Assembly (NCBI GenBank): GCA_021779235.1
Contig: JAJYBA010000053.1
Span: 1-9,572 of the forward strand
Direction: 5' to 3'
Length of the DNA stretch: 9,572 nucleotides
DNA from: Bacillota bacterium
Lineage (GTDB): Bacteria > Bacillota > Clostridia > Clostridiales > Clostridiaceae
The notes under the pieces are model-generated. The model was not told where the DNA came from. It ran no database searches and saw nothing but the letters and a program-made list of their open reading frames with translations. The position numbers were made by a program, and so were the translations under genes. Shown here one piece after another: positions 1-6,117 of the stretch; position 1 is the stretch's first letter; every line of letters starts with the position of its first letter.

Positions 1-19
1 TTATATTGTAAAATATTAT

Positions 20-1366
20 CTAAAACTCTCTATGGAATATCTTGGTTTTATTTTTATCTTTAAAATCATTAGCAGTATTAATTCCAATTCTACTTAGGAT
101 TTCGTGCATACAATCACTATCTATGGCTACTTTAATTTTTGAATTCTCCGCAAATTCGTCTACTTTACGCTTCCCAGAACTTGCGTCGATCAAAGATTTA
201 GGACCTCCAACGCAGCCGCCAACACAACCCATACCTTCTATGAAATTTGCATTAACTTCCCCGTTTTGGGCTTTAGTAAGTAATTCTTTACATTCTTTTA
301 CACCGTTTCCTTGAACAGCATCCAATAAATTATATTTTTCAGGAAATAGTCTTTCTATAACTTCTCCAATAGCGATAGACACTCCTCCCGTCCTAGCATA
401 AAGTCTACCGCCTTTGGAAGCATATTCGGTAGATACATCTTCTTGTAGTTTTTCTGGATCTATGTTTAATGTATCAAAAATATCCTTAAGTTCTGAGAAG
501 GTAAGCACATAATCTATATCACCTAAAAGGTCTTTATCCTTAGCCTCGCCTTTTTTTGCAATGCAGGGGCCAACAAACACTACGCTACAGTTAGGGTTCA
601 ATTCCTTTAAAATTCTACCCGCTGCAATCATAGGGGATATAGAGGGAGATACATGCTTTACTAGATTGTGGTATACCTTCTTAACCATACCTACCCACAT
701 AGGGCAACAGCAGGAGGTAATCATTAGATCTTCTTTTGTCTTAACATGTTCATCAAATTCTATGGCCTCTTTTAATGTGAGCATATCTGCAAAAAAAGCT
801 ACTTCAACCATGTCTGCAAATCCCATTTTCTTAAATGCGGTTCTAAGGTTATTTACATTAACATTTTCTCCAAATTGACCAGTAATGGCAGGGGCTACAG
901 CTGCTATTACTGTAGAATTTCCTTTTAATAAATTTAAAAGGGGAATAAATTCTACCTTATCCATTAAGGCACCACTCGGACATGCATCTACGCAAAATCC
1001 ACAATCTGTGCATTTATCATTATCGATATATGTAGTATTAAGTTTATTATCTATTAATATGGCGTCAAAAGGGCAGGATGCCTGACAGCGCGTCTTTCCA
1101 GATTCATCTGCACAATCCATAGTACAGCACTTCACTTTATTTACAATCTTATGATTTGCTTCATAGGAAAGGATAGCTTTTTTCAAATCTTCTATATAAT
1201 TATGGGAAAAGTCTACTTGAACTCCACAAAGTGAAGAAATTATAGAACTAAACTCGGTTTTATTAATATTATCTTTAGACAGTAATTCTTGTACCTTGTT
1301 TTCAAAATTGTCTTCATAAAAGGATTTAATCAGGGTCTTAAAGATTTCGTTATAGGTTTTGTTCAA
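20..1366 (-). CDS. [FeFe]-hydrogenase-family protein with two 4Fe-4S clusters (group B-like)
   Basis: Predicted cytoplasmic iron-sulfur protein of 448 aa, from the family that interconverts protons, electrons and H2 at an H-cluster. After an N-terminal region of about 79 residues comes a ferredoxin-like domain. Its first cysteine set is irregular (C80, C81, C85, C94, C98) and its second is classic CxxCxxCxxxCP (C119-C129). The hydrogenase domain follows, with L1 TSCCCPMW (217-224), L2 GPCIAKK (C268) and L3 GMGCVGGCVGGP (C381, C385), so all four H-cluster cysteine positions are present. L1 has three cysteines in a row, and L2 has Gly where classic HydA has Met (MPC). From memory this pattern fits group B enzymes such as the third C. 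pasteurianum hydrogenase. The start is TTG at 1366, because AGGAGTG lies six bases upstream. The in-frame ATG at 1429 has no such site and lies upstream of the likely -10. No maturation gene is nearby. Catalytic, bidirectional or sensory function cannot be decided from sequence. Confidence 0.88.
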   Translation of the reverse strand: MNKTYNEIFKTLIKSFYEDNFENKVQELLSKDNINKTEFSSIISSLCGVQVDFSHNYIEDLKKAILSYEANHKIVNKVKCCTMDCADESGKTRCQASCPFDAILIDNKLNTTYIDNDKCTDCGFCVDACPSGALMDKVEFIPLLNLLKGNSTVIAAVAPAITGQFGENVNVNNLRTAFKKMGFADMVEVAFFADMLTLKEAIEFDEHVKTKEDLMITSCCCPMWVGMVKKVYHNLVKHVSPSISPMIAAGRILKELNPNCSVVFVGPCIAKKGEAKDKDLLGDIDYVLTFSELKDIFDTLNIDPEKLQEDVSTEYASKGGRLYARTGGVSIAIGEVIERLFPEKYNLLDAVQGNGVKECKELLTKAQNGEVNANFIEGMGCVGGCVGGPKSLIDASSGKRKVDEFAENSKIKVAIDSDCMHEILSRIGINTANDFKDKNKTKIFHREF

Positions 1367-1401
1367 AATAATCACTCCTAATTTGTTATTAGATATGTAT
1401 A

Positions 1402-1429
1402 ATGTTAGCATAATATTGGGAAAAAACAA
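1402..1429 (-). promoter_or_regulatory. Probable sigma-A promoter of the hydrogenase-family gene
   Basis: Read on the minus strand, TTGTTT (1429-1424) is followed after 16 bp by TAACAT (1407-1402), preceded by TGC, which makes an extended -10. The transcript would start about 30 nt before the TTG start codon at 1366. The hexamers are imperfect, so this is a moderate call. Confidence 0.45.
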
Positions 1430-1500
1430 TAAAATGGTAGGATATTGTTTATCTTATGAAAAAGGAGAAGTTTTATACATGTTAAAACATAAAAAGATTA

Positions 1501-1534
1501 TAATAAAAAAAGAGTTGTCATTAGACAACTCTTT
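1501..1534 (-). terminator. Intrinsic terminator of tRNA-Pro
   Basis: On the minus strand an 11-bp perfect stem (arms 1524-1534 and 1509-1519) with a 4-nt loop is followed by a T-rich run (1508 downwards). It begins only four bases after the encoded CCA end of the tRNA, so it most likely ends that transcript. It also separates the tRNA from the hydrogenase gene. Confidence 0.85.
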
Positions 1535-1537
1535 AAT

Positions 1538-1613
1538 TGGTCGGGGTGACAGGGATTGAACCTGCGACCTCATGGTCCCAAACCACGCGCGCTCCCAGCT
1601 GCGCTACACCCCG
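1538..1613 (-). tRNA. tRNA-Pro (anticodon UGG)
   Basis: This is a complete 76-nt cloverleaf. The acceptor arms are CGGGGTG (1613-1607) and CACCCCG (1548-1542), with A as discriminator base and an encoded CCA (1540-1538). The anticodon stem CGTGG/CCATG, with one G-U pair, closes the loop TTTGGGA, giving anticodon TGG. The T arm carries GGTTCAATCCC. The D-stem start, TAGCGCAG, and the anticodon arm match known bacterial proline tRNAs. UGG can read all proline codons by wobble. It is a single-gene unit with its own promoter and terminator. Confidence 0.96.
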
Positions 1614-1625
1614 AGGACAAGACTT

Positions 1626-1654
1626 ATTATATAAAAGAAATGCATAAATGTCAA
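1626..1654 (-). promoter_or_regulatory. Consensus sigma-A promoter of tRNA-Pro
   Basis: On the minus strand a perfect TTGACA (1654-1649), a 17-bp spacer and a perfect TATAAT (1631-1626) are seen. Transcription would begin about 6 nt before the mature tRNA 5' end at 1613, so the leader is very short. Such strong promoters are usual for stable RNA genes. Confidence 0.9.
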
Positions 1655-1834
1655 CAGTATTTATAAATATTTTAAAAAAAACGACAAATATCGAATTTAC
1701 AAATCCTAAATTCTATTTATAAATGGATTGATTAAACTAATTGGGTATATTTTTCAAGGATAATTAGGTTGAAAATATATTTCAATGTATACATGGTAAT
1801 ATGTACAAGTTATAATTTAAAAAGGAAAAACAAT

Positions 1835-1866
1835 TTGACAAGTATTTATTATTTTAAAGATATAAT
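1835..1866 (+). promoter_or_regulatory. Probable promoter of the LysE-type exporter
   Basis: A perfect TTGACA (1835-1840) lies upstream of TATAAT (1861-1866). The 20-bp gap between them is longer than the usual 17. Using the overlapping GATATA at 1859-1864 shortens it to 18. The transcript would reach the ATG at 1884 after only about 10-15 nt, which still includes the AGGGGG ribosome binding site (1872-1877). No riboswitch-like structure is evident in the AT-rich stretch 1655-1834, although TTGAAA and TTTCAA form a small inverted repeat near 1768-1785. Confidence 0.55.
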
Positions 1867-1883
1867 AGTTAGGGGGAAATAGA

Positions 1884-2504
1884 ATGTATGAATATTTAAT
1901 AAAAGGTTTGATTTTGGGATTTGCATATGTGGCACCTATAGGCACACAGAATATATTTGTAATAAATACAGCTATACGCAAAAGTAAACTAAAAGCATAT
2001 CAAGTCGCAGTTATTACTATATTTTTTGATATATCTCTTGCGCTTTCATGCTTTTTGGGGATAGGGGCACTTATGGAAAAGTTCAACCTTTTAAAAATGC
2101 TTATTCTATTATTAGGAAGCATAGCGGTGATTTACATTGGAGCAGGGCTTGTGAGGCAAGTTCCAGAAGTTCAATCTGGAGAAACTGTGGATGTGAATAA
2201 ATCCTTTATAAAAATAATATGGACATGTTTTGCAGTGACCTGGTTAAATCCTCAAGCTATAATTGACGGATCTTTATTATTAGGAGGTATGAGAGCTTCA
2301 CTGCCAGTAGATATGGCAAGCTACTTTATTATAGGAGTATGCTTATCGTCCGCCCTTTGGTTTACCTCGTTAGCAACAATTGTTTCACTATTTAAGGGCA
2401 AATTTAATGTTAAAGTTATTAGAATAATAAATTTAGCTTGTGGAGTAGTTATAATGTTATATGGATTTAAATTAGCATATTCCTTTGTTAAATTACTTAT
2501 TTAA
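1884..2504 (+). CDS. LysE/ArgO-family amino-acid exporter
   Basis: Inner-membrane protein of 206 aa, the normal length for the LysE superfamily, which exports basic amino acids or other small amino compounds by proton- or charge-driven transport. Family marks visible are the N-terminal GFAYVAPIGTQN (12-23), an acidic residue in the second helix (D50, in FFDISLA) and LNPQAIIDG (121-129). The last matches the NP...D motif of the LysE/ArgO branch better than the RhtB branch. About six hydrophobic segments span the length. The start ATG has AGGGGG six bases upstream. The gene appears to be monocistronic, lying between its own promoter and a strong convergent terminator. No LysG/ArgP-type regulator lies next to it. 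The substrate (lysine, arginine or other) cannot be settled from sequence. Confidence 0.88.
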   Translation: MYEYLIKGLILGFAYVAPIGTQNIFVINTAIRKSKLKAYQVAVITIFFDISLALSCFLGIGALMEKFNLLKMLILLLGSIAVIYIGAGLVRQVPEVQSGETVDVNKSFIKIIWTCFAVTWLNPQAIIDGSLLLGGMRASLPVDMASYFIIGVCLSSALWFTSLATIVSLFKGKFNVKVIRIINLACGVVIMLYGFKLAYSFVKLLI

Positions 2505-2567
2505 AAAAGAGAGCAGTTTTTCAGATGATATTAAAATCATACATCTAAAAAGCTGCTCTTTATTTAT
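2504..2567. terminator. Bidirectional terminator between the exporter and the small membrane protein
   Basis: A long hairpin pairs GAGAGCAGTTTTTCAGATG (from 2509) with CATCTAAAAAGCTGCTCTTT (to 2561), with a few wobbles and offsets. An inner ATGAT/ATCAT stem lies within it. T-rich sequence follows on the plus strand (TTTATTTATT), and on the minus strand a run of six T (plus-strand A run at 2503-2508). It sits exactly between two convergent genes and should stop both transcripts. Confidence 0.8.
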
Positions 2568-2569
2568 TA

Positions 2570-2890
2570 TTACTTTTTAGCATCCTTTTCTTTATCACCT
2601 ACACCTCTAGTAGGTACAGTAGACATAACGAAACCTACAAGTATAGATACTAAGGCAGGGGCTACTATGTTGATATATACTATATATTGGGTTTTGTACA
2701 AAACCAGTGCAGTTAGTGAAGTTACTAGCACACTAGCCACAAAAATAATAATTACAAATTTTGCGAAAGAACTCATAAATTTTTCATATATTCTGTGACG
2801 AGTTGGTCCGCTTATAATACTTCTAAAAAGAAAATAGGAAGCAAAAATTATTATTATATCTACTATAGCCGAAACTAGAAAATTTTTCAT
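2570..2890 (-). CDS. Small three-helix membrane protein, function unknown
   Basis: This 106-aa protein is not one I recognise. Three hydrophobic segments, about 4-23, 44-65 and 69-91, are separated by a basic loop (PTRHRIYEKF, 29-38). The protein ends in a short charged tail, GDKEKDAKK. Basic residues in the first loop and tail suggest the N-terminus is outside, but with three helices this is only a prediction. The ATG is well supported by AAGGAGGT (2905-2898). The leader carries two copies of the 45/46-bp hairpin repeat, the last of which ends in this ribosome binding site. It is divergent from the ABC operon, whose leader has the same repeat, so shared control is possible but not shown. No promoter of good quality was found upstream of the repeats. 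Confidence 0.75.
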   Translation of the reverse strand: MKNFLVSAIVDIIIIFASYFLFRSIISGPTRHRIYEKFMSSFAKFVIIIFVASVLVTSLTALVLYKTQYIVYINIVAPALVSILVGFVMSTVPTRGVGDKEKDAKK

Positions 2891-2895
2891 TATAT

Positions 2896-2994
2896 ATACC
2901 TCCTTGCATTTCTCTGGGGGAGATAACAGTTATTAACTGTTATCCCTCCTGTATTCCTCATTCTGTACATAAAGATTATTAATCTTTATGCCTC
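2896..2994 (-). repeat. Hairpin-repeat array 0: two units in the leader of the small membrane protein gene
   Basis: On the minus strand there are two perfect inverted repeats with 10-bp arms around an AAT loop: CATAAAGATT/AATCTTTATG (2990-2968) and GATAACAGTT/AACTGTTATC (2944-2922). Their starts are 46 bp apart. Each hairpin follows a G-rich tract (GGAGG) and is followed by a linker containing CAGA..GA and ending in GGAGG. The second linker's GGAGG is the ribosome binding site of the gene starting at 2890. The two stems differ in sequence yet pair perfectly. No T run follows either hairpin, so they are not simple terminators. Together with array 1 this fills most of the 369-bp gap between divergent genes. 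Confidence 0.85.
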
Positions 2995-3087
2995 CAAAAG
3001 AATTTTTCACATTTAGTGTTACCAAAGATTAATGCTTTTACGCAATATATTTATAAAAATTGAAACTAAACTATACAAATATAAGTA

Positions 3088-3116
3088 TTTACATTAGTAG
3101 CTTTTTTTGGTAATAT
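3088..3116 (+). promoter_or_regulatory. Possible sigma-A promoter of the ABC export operon
   Basis: TTTACA (3088-3093), a 17-bp spacer and TAATAT (3111-3116) form a fair match to sigma-A hexamers. Transcription from here would carry hairpin array 1 in the 5' leader before the ATPase start at 3260. No other pair of hexamers in 2995-3150 was as good. Confidence 0.42.
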
Positions 3117-3159
3117 AAAATTCTGTAATTTTAAAAATAAAAAATAATTAAAAATGTAA

Positions 3160-3254
3160 GCACAAAACAATTAATAATTGTTTTGTGCTACAGAGAACAT
3201 CAAGGGGCAAAACAATTGATAATTATTTTGTACTACGGAGAACAACAAGGGGGG
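3160..3254 (+). repeat. Hairpin-repeat array 1: two units in the leader of the ABC operon
   Basis: Hairpin A is perfect, with 13-bp arms (3160-3172 and 3176-3188) around an AAT loop; its 10-bp core starts at 3163. Hairpin B has its core at 3208-3230, loop GAT and one C.A mismatch (3213/3225). The cores are exactly 45 bp apart. The linkers both read CTAC-GAGAACA-CAAGGGG, with small differences. Exactly 45 bp after hairpin B, at 3253, the array stops inside a G run that serves as the ribosome binding site of the ATPase. The start codon falls 7 nt after the point where the next hairpin would begin. Confidence 0.88.
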
Positions 3255-3259
3255 AGATC

Positions 3260-4243
3260 ATGTCACAAATCATTGTTGAAAACTTAATAAAAACCTTTCA
3301 AGTAGCTAAACGAAAGCCAGGTTTATGGAATGCAACAAAGGGACTTATTCATAGGGAATATAGCACTGTAAATGCTTTAGAAGGAATTTCATTTAAACTT
3401 GATGAAGGGGAATTAGTAGGTTATATTGGCCCCAATGGAGCAGGGAAATCCACTACAGTTAAAATATTAAGTGGAATTCTTGTACCAAGTTCAGGACGCT
3501 GTGAGGTTTTGGGTAATGTACCTTGGAAGAATAGAATTTCTCACGTTAAAAACATAGGAGTTGTGTTCGGACAACGCTCTCAGCTTTGGTGGGATTTGCC
3601 GGTAATTGATTCTTTTGAACTTTTGAAGGATATCTATAATATTCCTGAAACACAATATAGGGCGACTAAAGATGAATTGGTTGAAAGATTAAATCTTCAG
3701 CAAATATTGGAGGTGCCTGTACGCCAATTAAGCTTAGGTCAAAGGATGCGATGTGAAATATCAGCATCATTACTTCATACACCTCCACTTCTCTTTCTTG
3801 ATGAACCAACTATTGGTTTAGATGCAGTATCAAAACTCGCTGTGCGAGAATTTATAAAAGAACTTAACAAAAAACGCGGAACAACTGTTATTTTAACTAC
3901 TCATGATATGGATGATATTGAGGCGCTATGTTCTAGAGTTATGGTAATTGGAAAAGGTCAAATTCTTTTAGATGGAACCATTAATGAGCTTAGAAGCACG
4001 GTATCTAAAGAACGTAGACTAATAATAGACTTAGAGGAACAAATTAATGATATATCAATAGAACAAGCTAAAGTAATAAAAGTAGAAGGTAATAGGGCTT
4101 ATCTAGACTTCAATCCAGATCAAATAACTCCCTCACAATTAATATCTAATGTATCATTGAAATATCAAATCAAAGATTTACTCATTGAAAATCCACCTAT
4201 AGATGAAATAATTGCGAAATTCTATGGAGAATTAAAAATATGA
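3260..4243 (+). CDS. ABC-2 exporter ATP-binding protein (COG4586-like)
   Basis: Cytoplasmic ATPase of 327 aa that should power the two following permeases. Walker A GPNGAGKS is at 57-64, the Q-loop region FGQRSQLWWDLP at 103-114, the signature LSLGQ at 157-161, Walker B LLFLDE at 177-182, the D-loop GLD soon after, and the switch histidine H215. The N-terminal insertion before Walker A (about 20-38, with GLWNATKGLIHREY) and the QLWWDLP stretch are typical of COG4586, which pairs with DUF990-type permeases. Members in cyanobacteria have been linked to viologen resistance; the substrate here is unknown. ATG 3260 is chosen because GGGGGG (3249-3254) precedes it. The frame stays open back to a GTG at 3185 inside the repeat hairpin, which is an unlikely start. 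The gene overlaps the next one by 4 bp (ATGA), implying coupled translation. Confidence 0.93.
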   Translation: MSQIIVENLIKTFQVAKRKPGLWNATKGLIHREYSTVNALEGISFKLDEGELVGYIGPNGAGKSTTVKILSGILVPSSGRCEVLGNVPWKNRISHVKNIGVVFGQRSQLWWDLPVIDSFELLKDIYNIPETQYRATKDELVERLNLQQILEVPVRQLSLGQRMRCEISASLLHTPPLLFLDEPTIGLDAVSKLAVREFIKELNKKRGTTVILTTHDMDDIEALCSRVMVIGKGQILLDGTINELRSTVSKERRLIIDLEEQINDISIEQAKVIKVEGNRAYLDFNPDQITPSQLISNVSLKYQIKDLLIENPPIDEIIAKFYGELKI

Positions 4244-5043
4244 AAGCTTATATATCAATTGTAAAATTAAGGTTCATATTATTAATACAGTATAGGGTTG
4301 CAGCCATAGCAGGGATTTGCACACAATTTTTATTTGGGTTTGTTAGAGTTATGGTTATTGCAGCATTTTATGCATCAACTACAGCTACTGAGCCTATGTC
4401 TTATGGGCAAACAGTTACATATATATGGATTAGTCAAGCTTTTTTAGGGATGCTTCCTTGGAATGGAGATGCTGAAATCCAAGAAATGATTAGCTCAGGT
4501 AATGTAGCTTATGAACTATGCCGGCCCTTAGATCTATATAATCATTGGTTTTGCAGGGCATTTGCACAGAGAACTGCACCAACCTTACTTAGAGCAATAC
4601 CACTATTTATGGTTACCTTGTTTTTCTTGCCAGAAAAGTATAGCATGCAGCCACCAAATTCACTTGCTTCCTTTGGGGCATGGATTTTAGTTACCTTAGG
4701 TGCGTTGATGCTTTCTTGCTCAATAACCAATTTATTTAACATCTCAATGCTTTGGACTATATCAGGAGATGGAATTAAAAGATTATTGCCTGCAGTGGTT
4801 ACGATTTTTTCTGGTATGACAGTGCCATTACCCTTGTTTCCGACTTGGATGCAACCAATACTTAGAATACTTCCTTTTAGTGGGCTCGTAGATACACCAA
4901 TGAGATTTTATCTAGGACATATAAAACCAAGTAATATACTGCCATACTTTTTCCATCAGCTCATTTGGACCTGGATATTAATTTTATATGGAAAATGGTT
5001 AATTTCACGAGGCTTAAAACGTGTTGAGGTTCAAGGTGGTTAA
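4240..5043 (+). CDS. ABC-2 export permease 1 (DUF990/ABC2_membrane_6 type, COG4587-like)
   Basis: Integral membrane subunit of 267 aa, about six hydrophobic segments, expected to form the channel as a heterodimer with the permease at 5226. After the first helices comes the family motif ISSGNVAYELCRP (84-96), equivalent to RTGEFDRILLRP in the second permease. This marks both as related members of one family. Start and ATPase stop overlap as ATGA, with GGAGAAT upstream. The C-terminal codons and stop run into the repeat array: the TAA at 5041-5043 lies inside the first hairpin (5039-5061), and the GGTGG before it occupies the G-rich position of the repeat. The end of this protein may therefore have been shaped by repeat insertion or growth. 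Substrate unknown. Confidence 0.9.
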   Translation: MKAYISIVKLRFILLIQYRVAAIAGICTQFLFGFVRVMVIAAFYASTTATEPMSYGQTVTYIWISQAFLGMLPWNGDAEIQEMISSGNVAYELCRPLDLYNHWFCRAFAQRTAPTLLRAIPLFMVTLFFLPEKYSMQPPNSLASFGAWILVTLGALMLSCSITNLFNISMLWTISGDGIKRLLPAVVTIFSGMTVPLPLFPTWMQPILRILPFSGLVDTPMRFYLGHIKPSNILPYFFHQLIWTWILILYGKWLISRGLKRVEVQGG

Positions 5044-5220
5044 CAATTGAGAATTGTTAACTGCCTCAAAGGAATACCTGGGGGTCAACACTTGAGAAGT
5101 GTTACCTGCTCAAGAGGAATACGTGGGGGATAACACTTGAGAAGTGTTATCTGCTGAAGAGGAATACGTGGGGGATAACACTTGAGAAGTGTTATCTACT
5201 CCAGAGCAATATGCGGGGGT
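5039..5220 (+). repeat. Hairpin-repeat array 2: four 45-bp units between the two permease genes
   Basis: Hairpin cores of 23 bp start at 5039, 5084, 5129 and 5174, an exact 45-bp period. Units 1, 3 and 4 have perfect 10-bp arms around a GAG loop (GTTAACAATT in unit 1; GATAACACTT in units 3 and 4). Unit 2 keeps the inner seven pairs. Linkers read TGCTGAAGAGGAATACGTGGGG-like in units 2 and 3, with variants elsewhere. Unit 1 differs from the rest in stem sequence but still pairs fully. The next period would begin at 5219, inside the GGGGG that is the ribosome binding site of permease 2, whose ATG is again 7 nt further on. No U-runs follow the hairpins, so read-through into permease 2 is expected. 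Confidence 0.93.
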
Positions 5221-5225
5221 AAGTT

Positions 5226-6029
5226 ATGAAAAATGCTATTAAACTTTATTTAAGATATATAAGCGTTTCAATTCAAAGTCAAATGCAATACAAGGCATCC
5301 TTTATAATGATGAGCATAGCTCATTTTGCAATAACCTTTATAGATTTTATAGGTGTTTGGGTTTTATTTGATAGGTTTGGTGCTATAAAAGGATGGAATT
5401 TACCTGAGATTGCTCTTTTCTATGGAATGATTCACATGGCGTTTGCTATATCAGAAGCAGGTGCTAGAGGGTTTGATACCTTTGATCGTCAAGTAAGAAC
5501 AGGGGAATTTGATAGAATACTTTTAAGGCCTAGAAGCCTTGTACTTCAAATTATTGGGCAAGAATTTCAACTTATGAGAATAGGTAGATTTACACAGGGA
5601 TTTATAGTACTCTGCTGGGCTATGTGGTCACTAAATAATAGCTTAAGTTTTATTAAGGTTATGCTTATGATTATTTCAATCTTTGGAGGCGCATTTTTGT
5701 TTTCAGGGTTATTTGTGCTACAAGCAACTTTATCCTTTTGGTCTGTCCAGAGCCTTGAGGTTGTTAATATGGTTACCTATGGAGGGGTGGAGATAGCTCA
5801 ATTCCCTGTAACTATATATGATTCCTGGTTTAGAAAGTTTTTTATCTTTGTTGTTCCTTTAGCTTGCGTTAATTATTTTCCTGCCATGGGGATTTTAAAT
5901 AAAACTGATCCCTTAAATTCACCAGCCTTAATACCTTGGGTATCACCAATTGTAGGAATAGTTTTTTTTCTCCTTGCCTTGCAGGTGTGGAAGTTCGGAG
6001 TTAAGCATTATAAATCTACTGGAAGCTAA
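5226..6029 (+). CDS. ABC-2 export permease 2 (COG3694-like)
   Basis: Second membrane subunit of the export system, 267 aa, with about six hydrophobic segments. The motif RTGEFDRILLRP (91-102) sits after the second hydrophobic region and matches the equivalent motif of permease 1. Pairs of this kind with a COG4586 ATPase are a known three-gene arrangement. The start ATG has GGGGG (5215-5219) seven bases upstream, supplied by the end of repeat array 2. The gap of 182 bp after permease 1 is unusual for such partners, which generally sit close together, and is entirely repeat. No terminator follows in 6030-6117, so transcription may continue into the aldehyde dehydrogenase gene. Confidence 0.9.
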   Translation: MKNAIKLYLRYISVSIQSQMQYKASFIMMSIAHFAITFIDFIGVWVLFDRFGAIKGWNLPEIALFYGMIHMAFAISEAGARGFDTFDRQVRTGEFDRILLRPRSLVLQIIGQEFQLMRIGRFTQGFIVLCWAMWSLNNSLSFIKVMLMIISIFGGAFLFSGLFVLQATLSFWSVQSLEVVNMVTYGGVEIAQFPVTIYDSWFRKFFIFVVPLACVNYFPAMGILNKTDPLNSPALIPWVSPIVGIVFFLLALQVWKFGVKHYKSTGS

Positions 6030-6117
6030 AAAGGCTATAGGAGATTAAGGAATAGCAAAATATTAGTAGGATTTATTTCAATATTGTAAAAAATGTTATT
6101 ATAGGGAGTGGTGAATA

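Noticed and set aside
42..1085. Plus-strand frames opposite the hydrogenase gene
   Set aside because: They lack ribosome binding sites and recognisable motifs and lie antisense to a gene with clear conserved iron-sulfur and H-cluster motifs.
1479..1559. A short plus-strand frame with AAAGGAGAAG before ATG 1479
   Set aside because: The ribosome-site match is good, but the frame runs straight through the minus-strand tRNA terminator and into the tRNA gene, and the peptide is low-complexity.
1660..1834. A lysine riboswitch or other leader element before the LysE-type exporter
   Set aside because: The promoter at 1835-1866 leaves almost no leader, and the upstream AT-rich stretch shows only short, weak inverted repeats.
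3185..3259. A 25-residue N-terminal extension of the ABC ATPase from GTG at 3185
   Set aside because: The GTG lies in the right arm of repeat hairpin A with no ribosome binding site, while GGGGGG directly precedes ATG 3260, where homology to ABC ATPases begins.
5039..5196. A set of intrinsic terminators
   Set aside because: The hairpins are AT-rich with 10-bp arms and are followed by CTGCT or CTACT, not by T runs, and they lie inside an apparent operon.
5039..5220. CRISPR array
   Set aside because: The whole 45-bp unit is repeated, including the segments between the hairpins, so there are no unique spacers. There are only four units and no cas gene in the window.
5061..5222. A repeat-encoded protein in array 2
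   Set aside because: The frame is open for about 53 codons but has no ATG near its beginning and no ribosome binding site in a usable position. Structure at RNA or DNA level explains the repeat better.
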